From positions 1 through 21,627 of the IMG/VR virus record IMGVR_UViG_3300032093_000974: a stretch of DNA of 21,627 nucleotides, one strand, 5' to 3'. Source of the stretch: a virus. Positions within the stretch are counted from its first letter, which is position 1, and every line of letters begins with the position of its first letter. Positions 1-7,339 of the stretch are shown piece after piece. Both the position numbers and the translations under genes were made by a program. The notes below the pieces were generated by a model. That model saw only the letters and a list, made by a program, of their open reading frames with translations. It was not told the DNA's origin and did no database searches.

Positions 1-348
1 TCATTTCTCACTCGCTTTCTTTAGTATTGCTCTAGCAAAGTTGTATGTTGTTTCGCCTAGCCATGCTATTTCACCAAAGTCATGGGATATTTCTTGTATT
101 TCCTCATCACTTAACTCTTTTATTTGTGGTGTGGTTCTGTGGACTAAATCATGTATTGGGCTATCGCCAATTTTGCCAATAATTCCAACTGGTGTATCAG
201 GCAATTCTTCATAGTAATTTTTAAAATACAGTTCTTTTTCCAACTCCGCTATGCGGTCTGCTTGTTGGCGTAGCATAGTCCCAGCCTCAACAAATTCATC
301 ATAATTTGTGTACCACTCAAGTTTTTTTGCTAATTCGTATGCGTTCAT
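1..348 (-). CDS. Small hypothetical phage protein with predicted coiled coil
   Basis: A leftward 115-residue protein of unknown function. I start it at 348 because GGAGG lies seven bases upstream on the minus strand (complement of 356-360). The open frame continues upstream to 408, but that part runs into the neighbouring gene. The stop (TGA) is at bases 1-3, so the gene is complete. The N-terminal half has a heptad-like, charged helix (AELEKELYFKN region) preceded by MLRQQADRI. This resembles the short coiled-coil proteins common in phage early or accessory regions that have no assigned role. The C-terminal half is acidic with a few aromatics. There is no signal peptide, membrane segment or cysteine motif. 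It begins two bases after the upstream leftward gene ends, so the two are probably co-transcribed. The coding call is firm; the function is unknown. Confidence 0.75.
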   Translation of the reverse strand: MNAYELAKKLEWYTNYDEFVEAGTMLRQQADRIAELEKELYFKNYYEELPDTPVGIIGKIGDSPIHDLVHRTTPQIKELSDEEIQEISHDFGEIAWLGETTYNFARAILKKASEK

Positions 349-349
349 C

Positions 350-643
350 TTATCGCCTCCGAATATCAAAATTCTCAGCTGGATAGCGCTTAGTGTCTCC
401 GGTATCAATCCAAATAACGGTTACAGTTTCGCTACCATCCTCAATGGCCCAACACCCATCCCCGGTTACACCAGTAGTTGTATAAAAGTACGATTTATAA
501 AGTTTGGGGTAGTTTTTGCCCTTATGAATACAGGCCTCATCGGTTAAAACAATCTTACCGCCGGCTTGATTAGGCATACTGGCAATTACCGCACCAAATG
601 CCATTGTGGGAATAAACAGTAAACAACCTAGTAATTTACGCAT
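350..643 (-). CDS. Small secreted hypothetical protein, signal peptide and two cysteines
   Basis: A leftward 97-residue protein. It opens with a basic start (MRK) and a hydrophobic stretch to about residue 16, then AFG/AVIAS, which fits a Sec signal peptide cleaved near residue 17 or 21. The mature part is about 75 residues, mostly polar and beta-like. It has exactly two cysteines (about residues 38 and 64), which could form a disulfide in the periplasm. Its C terminus is basic (DIRRR). An AGGA-type ribosome site precedes the start on the minus strand. I recall similar small exported proteins from environmental phage genomes, without a known function; that is from memory. Possible roles are a periplasmic accessory factor, superinfection exclusion or a lysis accessory, but none is shown here. 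It is not a lipoprotein, because the only early cysteine (residue 7) lies too close to the N terminus for a lipobox. Confidence 0.75.
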   Translation of the reverse strand: MRKLLGCLLFIPTMAFGAVIASMPNQAGGKIVLTDEACIHKGKNYPKLYKSYFYTTTGVTGDGCWAIEDGSETVTVIWIDTGDTKRYPAENFDIRRR

Positions 644-647
644 CGCC

Positions 648-845
648 CTATCCTTTCTTTTGATATAACCGTTTACTAATCCGTTTATTGCAGTTGTAAC
701 ATTGCCACCTATTGACCCGCTTACCTTTAGTCATCGCGCCCAACTCCGCTGATTGCATTGACTGACAACTGGCACAAAACCTCTTTCCTGTAAGACTAAC
801 TTCCGCTGAACGAACTAACTTAATAAATTCCATCTGATCTGACAT
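648..845 (-). CDS. Small zinc-ribbon protein
   Basis: A leftward 65-residue basic protein with two CxxC knuckles, C24-x2-C27 and C49-x2-C52, separated by 21 residues. This is the layout of a four-cysteine zinc ribbon. The linker and tail are rich in Lys and Arg (TKGKRVNRW, KRISKRLYQKK), as expected for a nucleic-acid-binding or transcription-associated mini-protein. It is the first gene of the leftward set. It ends just before the signal-peptide gene and overlaps that gene's leader. The start codon at 843-845 has only a weak purine-rich site upstream; a second in-frame ATG four codons later has none better. The zinc ribbon is seen in the sequence; a regulatory role is inference. Confidence 0.7.
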   Translation of the reverse strand: MSDQMEFIKLVRSAEVSLTGKRFCASCQSMQSAELGAMTKGKRVNRWQCYNCNKRISKRLYQKKG

Positions 846-879
846 ACTTAACTTTCTATAAACAGTTTACCAAATAACA

Positions 880-910
880 TTAACACAAACAACAAGAAAC
901 GATTTATTAT
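880..910 (+). promoter_or_regulatory. Candidate sigma70-type promoter for the packaging genes
   Basis: In the roughly 100-base gap between the leftward genes and the terminase genes, TTAACA at 880-885 matches five of six -35 bases and TATTAT at 905-910 matches five of six -10 bases. The spacing is 19 bases, which is long. TTTATT at 903-908 gives the ideal 17 but matches only four of six. The predicted start near 917 would give a leader of about 30 bases. The gap is AT-rich, so chance matches are likely. I could not find a convincing promoter for the leftward genes on the other strand. Confidence 0.35.
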
Positions 911-945
911 TACCGAATAGGAACTTATTGATTGAGTTAATCATT

Positions 946-1215
946 ATGGCCGCACCGATAGGAAATACTAATGCTGTAAAAGGCAAAATGTTTTATGACA
1001 AGCTGAGAAAGGTCTTAACGCAAGAACCCCAAAAGCTGGAAAACATTGTTAAGCAGTTGATTACACAAGCCGAACAAGGCGAGGCCTGGGCCGTCAAAGA
1101 AGTTATTGACCGGCTCGATGGCAAGGCAGTTCAAACCACCCAGATGGAAAACGCCGATGGAACCCCGCTTTTATCTGGCATCCAGGTCATGTTTGTAAAA
1201 CCCCAAGATGCTTGA
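946..1215 (+). CDS. Terminase small subunit (probable)
   Basis: An 89-residue protein directly before, and overlapping by eight bases, the large terminase gene. That is the usual place of the small subunit, which recognises phage DNA and starts packaging. The N terminus reads MAAPIGNTNAVKGK; an APxGNxNA-type opening is common in small phage packaging proteins. It is followed by two predicted helices (FYDKLRKVLTQ and LENIVKQLITQAEQGEAWAVKEVIDRL) and a polar tail ending in a hydrophobic strand. I chose ATG at 946, where the family-like MAAP sequence begins, with GAG nine bases upstream. A TTG at 928 is in frame but would add six residues of poor character. The protein is shorter than the P22 small subunit. 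The identity rests on position, size and the N-terminal motif, not on a catalytic signature. Confidence 0.65.
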   Translation: MAAPIGNTNAVKGKMFYDKLRKVLTQEPQKLENIVKQLITQAEQGEAWAVKEVIDRLDGKAVQTTQMENADGTPLLSGIQVMFVKPQDA

Positions 1216-2488
1216 GACTTTAGACAAAGTAGTCGCTAACGCAGAGTTCCCCGTAAAACTGGCTTTCCTGTTTGAGCCCAAACGATACAAGATTCTTTAC
1301 GGTGGGCGCGGTGGCGCTAAATCCTGGGGAGTTGCCAGGGCGTTATTGATCAAGGCAGCTAAGGAGCCGATGCGCATCCTATGCGCCCGTGAGTTTCAGG
1401 TCTCAATTAAGGATTCCGTACATAAATTATTGACAGACCAAATTGACAGTCTTGGCCTGCAATCCTTTTATGAGGTAACCCAGACTAGCATCAAGGGTAA
1501 GAATGGGTCCGAGTTTTTCTTTATTGGCCTAAAAAACAACATCACCAATGTCAAATCCTTTGAGGGCGTGGATGTTTGCTGGGTTGAGGAGGCGCAGACT
1601 GTTTCTAAAACTAGCTGGAATGTCCTAATTCCTACCATCCGTAAAGACAACTCTGAGATATGGATTACCTTTAACCCAGAACTTGAGACTGATGACACCT
1701 ATCAGCGGTTTGTGGTCTCGCCGCCTAGTAACGCAATAGTCCAAAAGATTACCTGGCGCGATAACCCATGGTTTCCCCAGACCTTACGGGAGGAAAAAGA
1801 CAATCTCCAAGTGCGAGACATTGAGGCCTATAACACCGTCTGGGAAGGCATCTGCCGTAAGACCGTAGATGGGGCCGTGTTTGCCAACGAGATTACGATG
1901 GCAGACCTTGAGCAGCGGATTACCCGCGTCCCATATGATCCTATCAAGCCGGTTCATGCGGTCTTTGACCTTGGCTGGGCCGACAATACGGCTATCTGGT
2001 TTGTCCAGTTTGTAGGGTTTGAGATTCGATTGCTGCGATACATGGAAGACAACCAAAAAACCATGTCTTGGTATTTATCCGAAATGCAGAAGTTTGGGTA
2101 TGTTTATGACACTATCTGGCTGCCGCATGATGCCGAAAACTCAACCCTGGCAGCTGCTGGCCGGTCTATCGCAGATATTGTCCGCGCAGCTGGTTACAAG
2201 GTGCAGATTGTGCCAAGAACCCCAACGGCAGACTCCATCAATGCAGCCCGAACTATGTTTGGCAAGTGTTATTTTGATAGAGAAAATTGCCATCAAGGAT
2301 TACAATGTTTAAGACATTATCGGTACGATGTGGACCCAGATACGAAACAATTTAGTAAAACGCCCTTGCACGATATATATTCGCATGGTGCGGATGCCTT
2401 TAAATATCTAGGTTTAGTAGTAAATGAGCCCCGTAAACCGGTAGCTAAACGAGCCGCGTATCAACCGGCTGGATCATGGATGGGATGA
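1208..2488 (+). CDS. terL: Terminase large subunit (packaging ATPase-nuclease)
   Basis: A 426-residue motor protein that pumps DNA through the portal and cuts concatemers. The ATPase half has Walker A GGRGGAKS (32-39), Walker B VDVCWVEEA (121-129) with catalytic Glu 127/128, and a coupling motif ITFNP (153-157). A Terminase_3-like WRDNPWFP follows (183-190). The RNase H-like nuclease half shows acidic residues in the expected three places: FDLGWAD (Asp254), PHDAEN (Asp308) and SHGADAFKY (Asp396). Length and motif order fit the Terminase_3/PBSX-like type used by many headful-packaging phages. All motifs are intact, so the enzyme should be active. The start at 1208 lies inside the end of the small-subunit gene (ATGCTTGA). 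There is little Shine-Dalgarno sequence, so translation is probably coupled. The end overlaps the portal start region. Confidence 0.95.
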   Translation: MLETLDKVVANAEFPVKLAFLFEPKRYKILYGGRGGAKSWGVARALLIKAAKEPMRILCAREFQVSIKDSVHKLLTDQIDSLGLQSFYEVTQTSIKGKNGSEFFFIGLKNNITNVKSFEGVDVCWVEEAQTVSKTSWNVLIPTIRKDNSEIWITFNPELETDDTYQRFVVSPPSNAIVQKITWRDNPWFPQTLREEKDNLQVRDIEAYNTVWEGICRKTVDGAVFANEITMADLEQRITRVPYDPIKPVHAVFDLGWADNTAIWFVQFVGFEIRLLRYMEDNQKTMSWYLSEMQKFGYVYDTIWLPHDAENSTLAAAGRSIADIVRAAGYKVQIVPRTPTADSINAARTMFGKCYFDRENCHQGLQCLRHYRYDVDPDTKQFSKTPLHDIYSHGADAFKYLGLVVNEPRKPVAKRAAYQPAGSWMG

Positions 2489-4737
2489 CTATGGCAAATG
2501 ATAAGCGCATACAAGACGCGCAGAAATATCTTAGATTCGCAAATGATGCGGATTCCTATAACCGCCAGGATGCCCTGGATGACCTTAAATTTTCTTCTGG
2601 TGACCAATGGCCTGTTGAGGTGCAAAACTCCAGAAACCTGGAGGCCAGACCCTGCTTAACGATTAACAAGCTGGATGGATTTATCCGCCAGGTTTGTAAC
2701 CAGCAGCGCCAGGCGCGCCCTCGTATGAAGGCCCATTCGATGAACTCGGCAGCCAATGCAAAGGTTGCAGACATCCTGACAGGCATTTTTAAGCACATCG
2801 AGGTCAACTCGGACGCAGATACCGCCTATGACACGGCCTTTGAGTTTGCCGTGCGCATGGGATGGGGTTATTGGCGCATCGTGACCGATTACTCGCGGGA
2901 AGACTCGTTTGATCAAGAAATCTACATTAAGCCAATTGCCAACCCATTTACCGTTTACTTTGACCCCAACAGTCAGATGCCAGACGGCTCGGATGCCGAA
3001 TCCTGCCTAATTACTGAGGTAATGAGCAAAAAGGACTTTAAAGCCCAATACCCTAACGCAGACGATGGCGGCAACTTTAATATGCGCGGAACTGGCGATG
3101 CCGATGCCGATTGGATTATGAAAGATGACATTCGGATCGCTGAGTGGTGGTATACCGAGCGCAAAAAGACCAAATTATTGCTGCTTTCCGATGGCACGCA
3201 AGTCTATAAAGAAGACGCGCCCAGCGCAGAAATCATGATGGCTGCCGGCATCGAAGTGGTGGCCGAGCGCGAAACCATGCGTAAAACCATCAAATGGGCC
3301 AAGTTGACTGGGATGGAAATCCTAGAGGAGTCAACCTGGATTGGTAAATATATCCCCATTATTCCGGTGTATGGCCAGCAGCTGGTTGTTGACGATAAGC
3401 GCAAGAAATACGGCATTGTGCGTATGGCCAAAGACCCGCAGCGTATGTATAACTACTGGCGCACGGCTCTTACCGAATCTGTGGCTCTCGCGCCCAAAGC
3501 CAAATGGCTATTGGCAGAAGGCCAAGACGAGGGCCATGAGAATGAATGGAACCTGGCTAACATCAAGGCCACACCAGTATTGCGTTACAAGCAAAAAGAC
3601 ATTGAGGGCCAACCCGCGCCCGTGCCACAAAGGTTGCAACCAGAACCACCCGCAGCCGGAATTGTGGAGGCTACAAGCGCCATCAATAATGACTTACAAA
3701 CCGTAGTTGGTATTTATGACCCCAATCAATTTGCCCAAGGCAATATGTCCGGCAAAGCCATTCGTGGCCAGCAGATGCAGATTGATCTGTCTAACTTCCA
3801 TTATTACGACAACCTGACCCGCTCTCTCAAACAAACTGGGCGCGTAATCCTTGATTTAATCCCTAAGATTTACGATAAAGAGCGTGTCATGCGGATTATT
3901 GGATACGATAACCAGCCAGAAATGGTTACTATCAATCAGCGAATTGTGGACGAGAGCGGTGCCGAGAAAATCCTAAACGATGTGACCGTGGGCGAATACG
4001 ATGTTTACATGGACACCGGCCCCGGATACCAATCCAAGCGCCAAGAGGCAGTTGAGTCAATGGTTCCGCTCTTACAAGCTAACCCAGAATTATTCCAGGC
4101 AGCTGGTGACCTGGTTTTCAGAAACATGGATTTCCCAGGTGCAGATGTAATTGCGGACCGTCTGGCAGCCATGAACCCATTGGCGAAGATTGACGAAAAA
4201 TCAGACATTCCACCTCAGGTTCAGATGCAATTAATGGCCAGCCAAAAGATGGTTGCCGACTTGCAGCAGCAGATTGCAGCCCTGACCTTGAATTTGCAGC
4301 ACCAGACCGATGTGCAGCGCATGAAAGAGGAAGGCCAGACCAGGCGCAAACTCATGGATGTTACCTCTAGGGCATACAACACCGAAACGATTAACGAGGC
4401 CAAAGTCAACCAGACCAACCTCAAGGCAATTACTGACCAAAACCGCACCGAACTCGATGCCATTACCAAATTGTTACTCAAAGGAATGGATTCTCGCGCC
4501 CTGCAGCAAGAGATGGCTCGTAGAGATGCGGAACAGGGACAAGTTGCAGCGTTTTCTGAGAGCGAGGTCAATATGAATGACTCACCATTCTTGCGCGAGG
4601 AAATGGCTTTAGCGCAGCAACCGATGGTTAACCCTGGAGTTGATGATCAGATGGCCGCGCAGTTTGCGATGCAAGAGATGCAACCTCAACCATTAGAGCA
4701 GCCTGTTATCCCAGGAGTGCCGATGGGGCCTCGTTGA
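2476..4737 (+). CDS. Portal protein, P22-like
   Basis: A protein of about 750 residues that forms the dodecameric DNA channel at one capsid vertex and binds terminase and the tail. It matches the P22 portal family in size and pattern. The early segment (FSSGDQWP, RPCLTINKLDGFIRQV) is typical, followed by mixed wing and stem sequence. From about residue 560 there is a long helical region rich in Gln, Glu, Lys and Arg (QMQLMASQKMVADLQQQIA onward), corresponding to the P22 barrel. The tail is Met/Gln/Pro-rich. Three in-frame starts cluster at the terminase stop: 2476, 2485 (ATGA overlap with the stop) and 2491, the last with GGGA five to six bases upstream. I give the longest, but 2491 (MANDKRIQ) may be the true one. 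The stop codon is part of the -35 box of a promoter for the next genes. Confidence 0.93.
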   Translation: MDGMTMANDKRIQDAQKYLRFANDADSYNRQDALDDLKFSSGDQWPVEVQNSRNLEARPCLTINKLDGFIRQVCNQQRQARPRMKAHSMNSAANAKVADILTGIFKHIEVNSDADTAYDTAFEFAVRMGWGYWRIVTDYSREDSFDQEIYIKPIANPFTVYFDPNSQMPDGSDAESCLITEVMSKKDFKAQYPNADDGGNFNMRGTGDADADWIMKDDIRIAEWWYTERKKTKLLLLSDGTQVYKEDAPSAEIMMAAGIEVVAERETMRKTIKWAKLTGMEILEESTWIGKYIPIIPVYGQQLVVDDKRKKYGIVRMAKDPQRMYNYWRTALTESVALAPKAKWLLAEGQDEGHENEWNLANIKATPVLRYKQKDIEGQPAPVPQRLQPEPPAAGIVEATSAINNDLQTVVGIYDPNQFAQGNMSGKAIRGQQMQIDLSNFHYYDNLTRSLKQTGRVILDLIPKIYDKERVMRIIGYDNQPEMVTINQRIVDESGAEKILNDVTVGEYDVYMDTGPGYQSKRQEAVESMVPLLQANPELFQAAGDLVFRNMDFPGADVIADRLAAMNPLAKIDEKSDIPPQVQMQLMASQKMVADLQQQIAALTLNLQHQTDVQRMKEEGQTRRKLMDVTSRAYNTETINEAKVNQTNLKAITDQNRTELDAITKLLLKGMDSRALQQEMARRDAEQGQVAAFSESEVNMNDSPFLREEMALAQQPMVNPGVDDQMAAQFAMQEMQPQPLEQPVIPGVPMGPR

Positions 4738-4762
4738 CAACTATTAAAAAACGGTTTCTAAT
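4734..4762 (+). promoter_or_regulatory. Near-consensus sigma70-type promoter of the capsid genes
   Basis: TTGACA at 4734-4739 is a perfect -35 hexamer and TCTAAT at 4757-4762 matches five of six -10 bases, with the ideal 17-base spacer. The -35 box contains the portal TGA stop codon. Transcription should begin near 4769, about 43 bases before the scaffold start codon. This is the best promoter match I found in the window. It sits exactly before scaffold and coat, the genes whose products are needed in the highest copy number. No experimental start site is visible from sequence, and the phage might use a modified host polymerase. Confidence 0.65.
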
Positions 4763-4768
4763 AGATTT

Positions 4769-4793
4769 AACCTACCGATGGGTTCATCGGGTT
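4769..4793 (+). promoter_or_regulatory. 5' leader hairpin ahead of scaffold gene
   Basis: CCGATG (4775-4780) pairs with CATCGG (4785-4790) around a GGTT loop. Outer AAC (4769-4771) can pair with GTT (4791-4793) across a three-base bulge. An alternative fold pairs AACC (4769-4772) with GGTT (4781-4784). The hairpin starts at the predicted +1 of the promoter at 4734-4762, so the mRNA may begin with a stem-loop, a form known to protect phage and bacterial messages from 5'-dependent decay. The following bases TTTATTCTT are only moderately T-rich, so an intrinsic terminator for portal read-through is a weaker alternative. Confidence 0.5.
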
Positions 4794-4811
4794 TATTCTT
4801 GGAGTTGATCC

Positions 4812-5738
4812 ATGTCAGATGCAAATGTTGTGCAGGAACCAGTAAGGAAACAAGCTGCGAACCTGGTAACAAGTGAAAATTTAGCTGAGTTTCAGGCACA
4901 AAAACTTGGTTTAGCCACCCAGGAAACTCCAACTGAGGCCGCGGATGCGGAGCCGGTTGTTGAGCAAGGGCGGAGTGAGCCAGATGTTGAGACAGAGGCT
5001 GCAGCAGGAGAAAAGAAGCACAACCCAAAACTCGAAAAGCGGTTTTCGGAACTGACCAAGCAGCGCGAAGCGGCCCGCCAAGAAGCGGATCGTGAGCGTC
5101 AGGCTAGAGAGGCTCTTGAGGCGCGATTAAAGGAATTGGAAACCAAGGTAAACCCTCCTAAATCTGAGGAACCTGACCCCAAACCTGACCCATCGCAATT
5201 CAATGATGCCCTAGAGTATGCAGAGGCCCTGGCCGAATGGACTACTGATCGAAAGATGCGGGAGCGGGATCAAGCAGAACTTGCGCGGAAAGCCCAGGAA
5301 GAACAGTCGCGGATGCGGCAGAAATTCCAAGAAAGGCTAGATGCGGCTAAACAAGATTTGCCGGATTATGAGGAAATGATTGCCTCAAGTGATGTTTCGG
5401 TTTCACAACCGGTCACCGATGCAATTATTGAAAGCGATGTAGGCCCACAAATCCTATATTTCTTAGCCGAAAATCCAGATTTTGCTCGTGAGTTGGCGGA
5501 GAAATCCATCACCTCGCAACTGCGTAGTATTGGGCGTTTAGAGGCTAAATTTGAGAAATCAGAGACCCCTAAACCGAGCGTAAAGGAACCTGTTGCGAAG
5601 AAGTCTAATGCTCCGGCACCGATTAATCCGCTGAAAGCGGGCAGTAATCCTAGCGATATAACGCTAGATGCTGACCGAAAATTTCACGGCACCTATCAGC
5701 AATGGAAAGCTGCAAGGGCCGCAGGAAAGATTCGATGA
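4812..5738 (+). CDS. Scaffolding protein
   Basis: A 308-residue, highly charged, mostly helical protein between portal and coat, the standard scaffold position. Scaffold copolymerises with coat to make the procapsid, then leaves or is degraded. After an acidic, low-complexity N-terminal third comes a long coiled coil of about residues 75-117 (KLEKRFSELTKQREAARQ, then an Arg/Glu/Ala-rich stretch). Next are a Pro/Asp linker (PKSEEPDPKPDPSQ), a second helix set (about 145-180), and a lysine-rich C terminus ending YQQWKAARAAGKIR. Basic C-terminal helices bind coat in P22; the same role here is inference. The length is close to the 303 residues of P22 gp8. There are no catalytic motifs. TTGGAG lies seven bases upstream of ATG, almost the same layout as the coat gene's site. 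Confidence 0.85.
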   Translation: MSDANVVQEPVRKQAANLVTSENLAEFQAQKLGLATQETPTEAADAEPVVEQGRSEPDVETEAAAGEKKHNPKLEKRFSELTKQREAARQEADRERQAREALEARLKELETKVNPPKSEEPDPKPDPSQFNDALEYAEALAEWTTDRKMRERDQAELARKAQEEQSRMRQKFQERLDAAKQDLPDYEEMIASSDVSVSQPVTDAIIESDVGPQILYFLAENPDFARELAEKSITSQLRSIGRLEAKFEKSETPKPSVKEPVAKKSNAPAPINPLKAGSNPSDITLDADRKFHGTYQQWKAARAAGKIR

Positions 5739-5771
5739 CGGGTAACTTTAAAATTAATTTGGAGAATTACC

Positions 5772-7019
5772 ATGGCAAATAACTTGCTAACTATCTCCAT
5801 GATCACCAACGAGGCGTTGATGGTCTTGGAAAACGAATTGACCTTTACGGGCCGTGTAGATCGTAACTATGATGACCAGTTTGCGGTTGTCGGTGCAAAG
5901 ATTGGTAACACAGTCAATGTCCGCCGCCCAGGCCGTTTCATCGGTACTACTGGCCCAGCGCTGAATGTAGAAGACTTTAACGAGACCTCTACTCCAGTAA
6001 CACTCTCAACCCAGTTCCATGTGGACACACAATTTACGACTCAAGACCTATCCTTGTCTTTGGATATGTTCTCTGACCGTGTATTGAAGCCCGCAATCGC
6101 TGCTATCGCCAACAAAATCGACTTTGATGGCACCACAATGGCAGTAGACAACACAGCTAATACCGTTGGTACGGCTGGTGTAGTTCCATCTGACATCGCA
6201 ACATTCTTGACCGCCCAGGCTTACTTGGATGGTGAAGGCGCTCCCCGTGACGGTAAGCGTTCTTGCGTAGTTGACCCATTCACCGGCGCTAGTATTGTTG
6301 GCAGCCTAAAAGGTTTATTTAACCCACAAGGCACCATCTCTGGCCAATATGAAAAGGGCATGATGGGGCGCGACACTATTGGTATGAACTGGTATATGGA
6401 CCAAAACATTGTGTCCCATACCTATGGTTCGTATTCAACCGCTACCATGTCAACCAACACCAGCACATTTACTGGCTCGTTGACAACTGGCTGGGCTCAG
6501 ACCTCAACCATTACCATCTCTGCTGCAACCGCTAACGCCGTGCTAAACCAAGGCGATACGATTCAGATTGCTGGTGTGTTTGCTGTTAACCCACAAAACC
6601 GCCAGCCATACGGCGGTAATGTATTGCGTAACTTTGTAATTACCGCTCCTGTGACCATCACTTCTGGTGGATCGGCATCTGTAACTGTTTCCCCAGCGAT
6701 TATTACTGCTGGCCAGTTCCAGAATGTCAGCGTGTTGACTACTTCTGCATCTGCAGTTGTAACCCCATTCAATAAGACTGGTGTTGTCAGCCCACAGAAC
6801 TTGGTATTCCATCGCAATGCATTTACCCTGGCTACTGCCGACTTAGAATTGCCTGACGGCGTTCATTTCGCAGGCCGTGCAAGCGATAAGGACAATGGTT
6901 TGTCGATTCGTGTGGTGCGTCAATACACCATTAACAACGACTCCATCCCAACCCGTTTAGATGTTCTATACGGCTGGGCTCCGCTTTACCCTGAACTCGC
7001 CTGCCGCGTGGCAGCTTAA
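5772..7019 (+). CDS. Major capsid (coat) protein, P22 gp5-like
   Basis: A 415-residue coat protein, close to P22 gp5 (430), and expected to have the HK97 fold. The N terminus (MANNLLTISMITNEALMVLE) and the next segment (NELTFTGRVDRNYDDQF, GNTVNVRRP, LSLDMFSDRVLKPA) fit the P22-type coat pattern with N-arm, E-loop and spine helix. A Ser/Thr-rich beta stretch at about 215-330 (NTSTFTGSLTT through TVSPAIITAGQFQNV) lies where P22 carries its insertion domain. The C-terminal part (VSPQNLVFHRNAFTLA, GLSIRVVRQYTINND) resembles the end of related coats. The start has a strong TTGGAG site seven bases upstream. It shares one transcript with scaffold and the following small gene. The family assignment is by recognition of pattern, length and synteny. 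Confidence 0.93.
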   Translation: MANNLLTISMITNEALMVLENELTFTGRVDRNYDDQFAVVGAKIGNTVNVRRPGRFIGTTGPALNVEDFNETSTPVTLSTQFHVDTQFTTQDLSLSLDMFSDRVLKPAIAAIANKIDFDGTTMAVDNTANTVGTAGVVPSDIATFLTAQAYLDGEGAPRDGKRSCVVDPFTGASIVGSLKGLFNPQGTISGQYEKGMMGRDTIGMNWYMDQNIVSHTYGSYSTATMSTNTSTFTGSLTTGWAQTSTITISAATANAVLNQGDTIQIAGVFAVNPQNRQPYGGNVLRNFVITAPVTITSGGSASVTVSPAIITAGQFQNVSVLTTSASAVVTPFNKTGVVSPQNLVFHRNAFTLATADLELPDGVHFAGRASDKDNGLSIRVVRQYTINNDSIPTRLDVLYGWAPLYPELACRVAA

Positions 7020-7038
7020 TTAGGAAAGGAACCTTATC

Positions 7039-7275
7039 ATGTCAAATCCAGGACCAGCAAGTACCCAAACCTCTAACTACCTATTAAACGGTAGTGCAGC
7101 CGATGGTGTTTTAATCGGCATCGCAGGCGGAGAAGTGGGTTTTTATGGCGAGACCCCCGTGGTTCAAGCCGGTGCTATTACCCCATTAGTGTCCACAACG
7201 GCATCAACAACCGATATGTGCGCACGAATCAATAGCATTATTACTGCATTGCAAAACATTGGCATCACAGCCTAA
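7039..7275 (+). CDS. Small virion-associated protein, possible capsid decoration or head-fibre type
   Basis: A 78-residue protein immediately after coat, with AAAGGA eight bases upstream, and the last gene before a strong terminator. It therefore sits in the high-expression capsid unit. The central GFYGETPVVQAGAI and the C-terminal helix INSIITALQNIGITA match a motif style I recall from small phage head and head-fibre proteins, where a short beta part is followed by a helix ending ALxxxGL. That recognition is from memory. There is one cysteine and no signal or membrane segment. A decoration or fibre role is inferred from position and style; the copy number and binding site cannot be seen. Confidence 0.75.
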   Translation: MSNPGPASTQTSNYLLNGSAADGVLIGIAGGEVGFYGETPVVQAGAITPLVSTTASTTDMCARINSIITALQNIGITA

Positions 7276-7293
7276 GATGTTTTGAAGTAACAG

Positions 7294-7324
7294 AAAAGCT
7301 GCCCCCAAAAGGGGTGGCTTTTTT
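7294..7324 (+). terminator. Intrinsic terminator after capsid genes
   Basis: A 12-base-pair stem runs from A7294-C7305 to G7311-T7322, with a five-base loop CAAAA. The upper stem is CCCC/GGGG, then two G-T wobbles, then GC and A-T pairs. It runs directly into six T residues (7319-7324). This is a classic rho-independent terminator for rightward transcription. It closes the scaffold-coat-small protein unit and should lower expression of the glycosyltransferase-like gene that starts 16 bases later. Confidence 0.9.
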
Positions 7325-7339
7325 CATTTAAAGGACTAC

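Noticed and set aside
4221-4571. Leftward open frame opposite the portal C-terminal helices
   Set aside because: Cys/Ser/Leu-rich shadow of a Gln/Glu/Ala-rich coding strand with no start signal; the portal frame explains the sequence.
4769-4800. Hairpin read as an intrinsic terminator after the portal
   Set aside because: The stem is followed by TTTATTCTT rather than a clear T-run, and it begins exactly where the near-consensus promoter should start transcription, so a 5' leader structure explains it better. Weak termination of portal read-through is not excluded.
6441-6740. Coat Ser/Thr-rich stretch as a fourth copy of the module found in the gp4/gp10-like proteins
   Set aside because: There is only a loose likeness (TFTGSLTT, GDTIQIAGV); it lacks the GTYTV-SQT end. 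The position fits the coat's own insertion domain, so common beta composition is the simpler reading.
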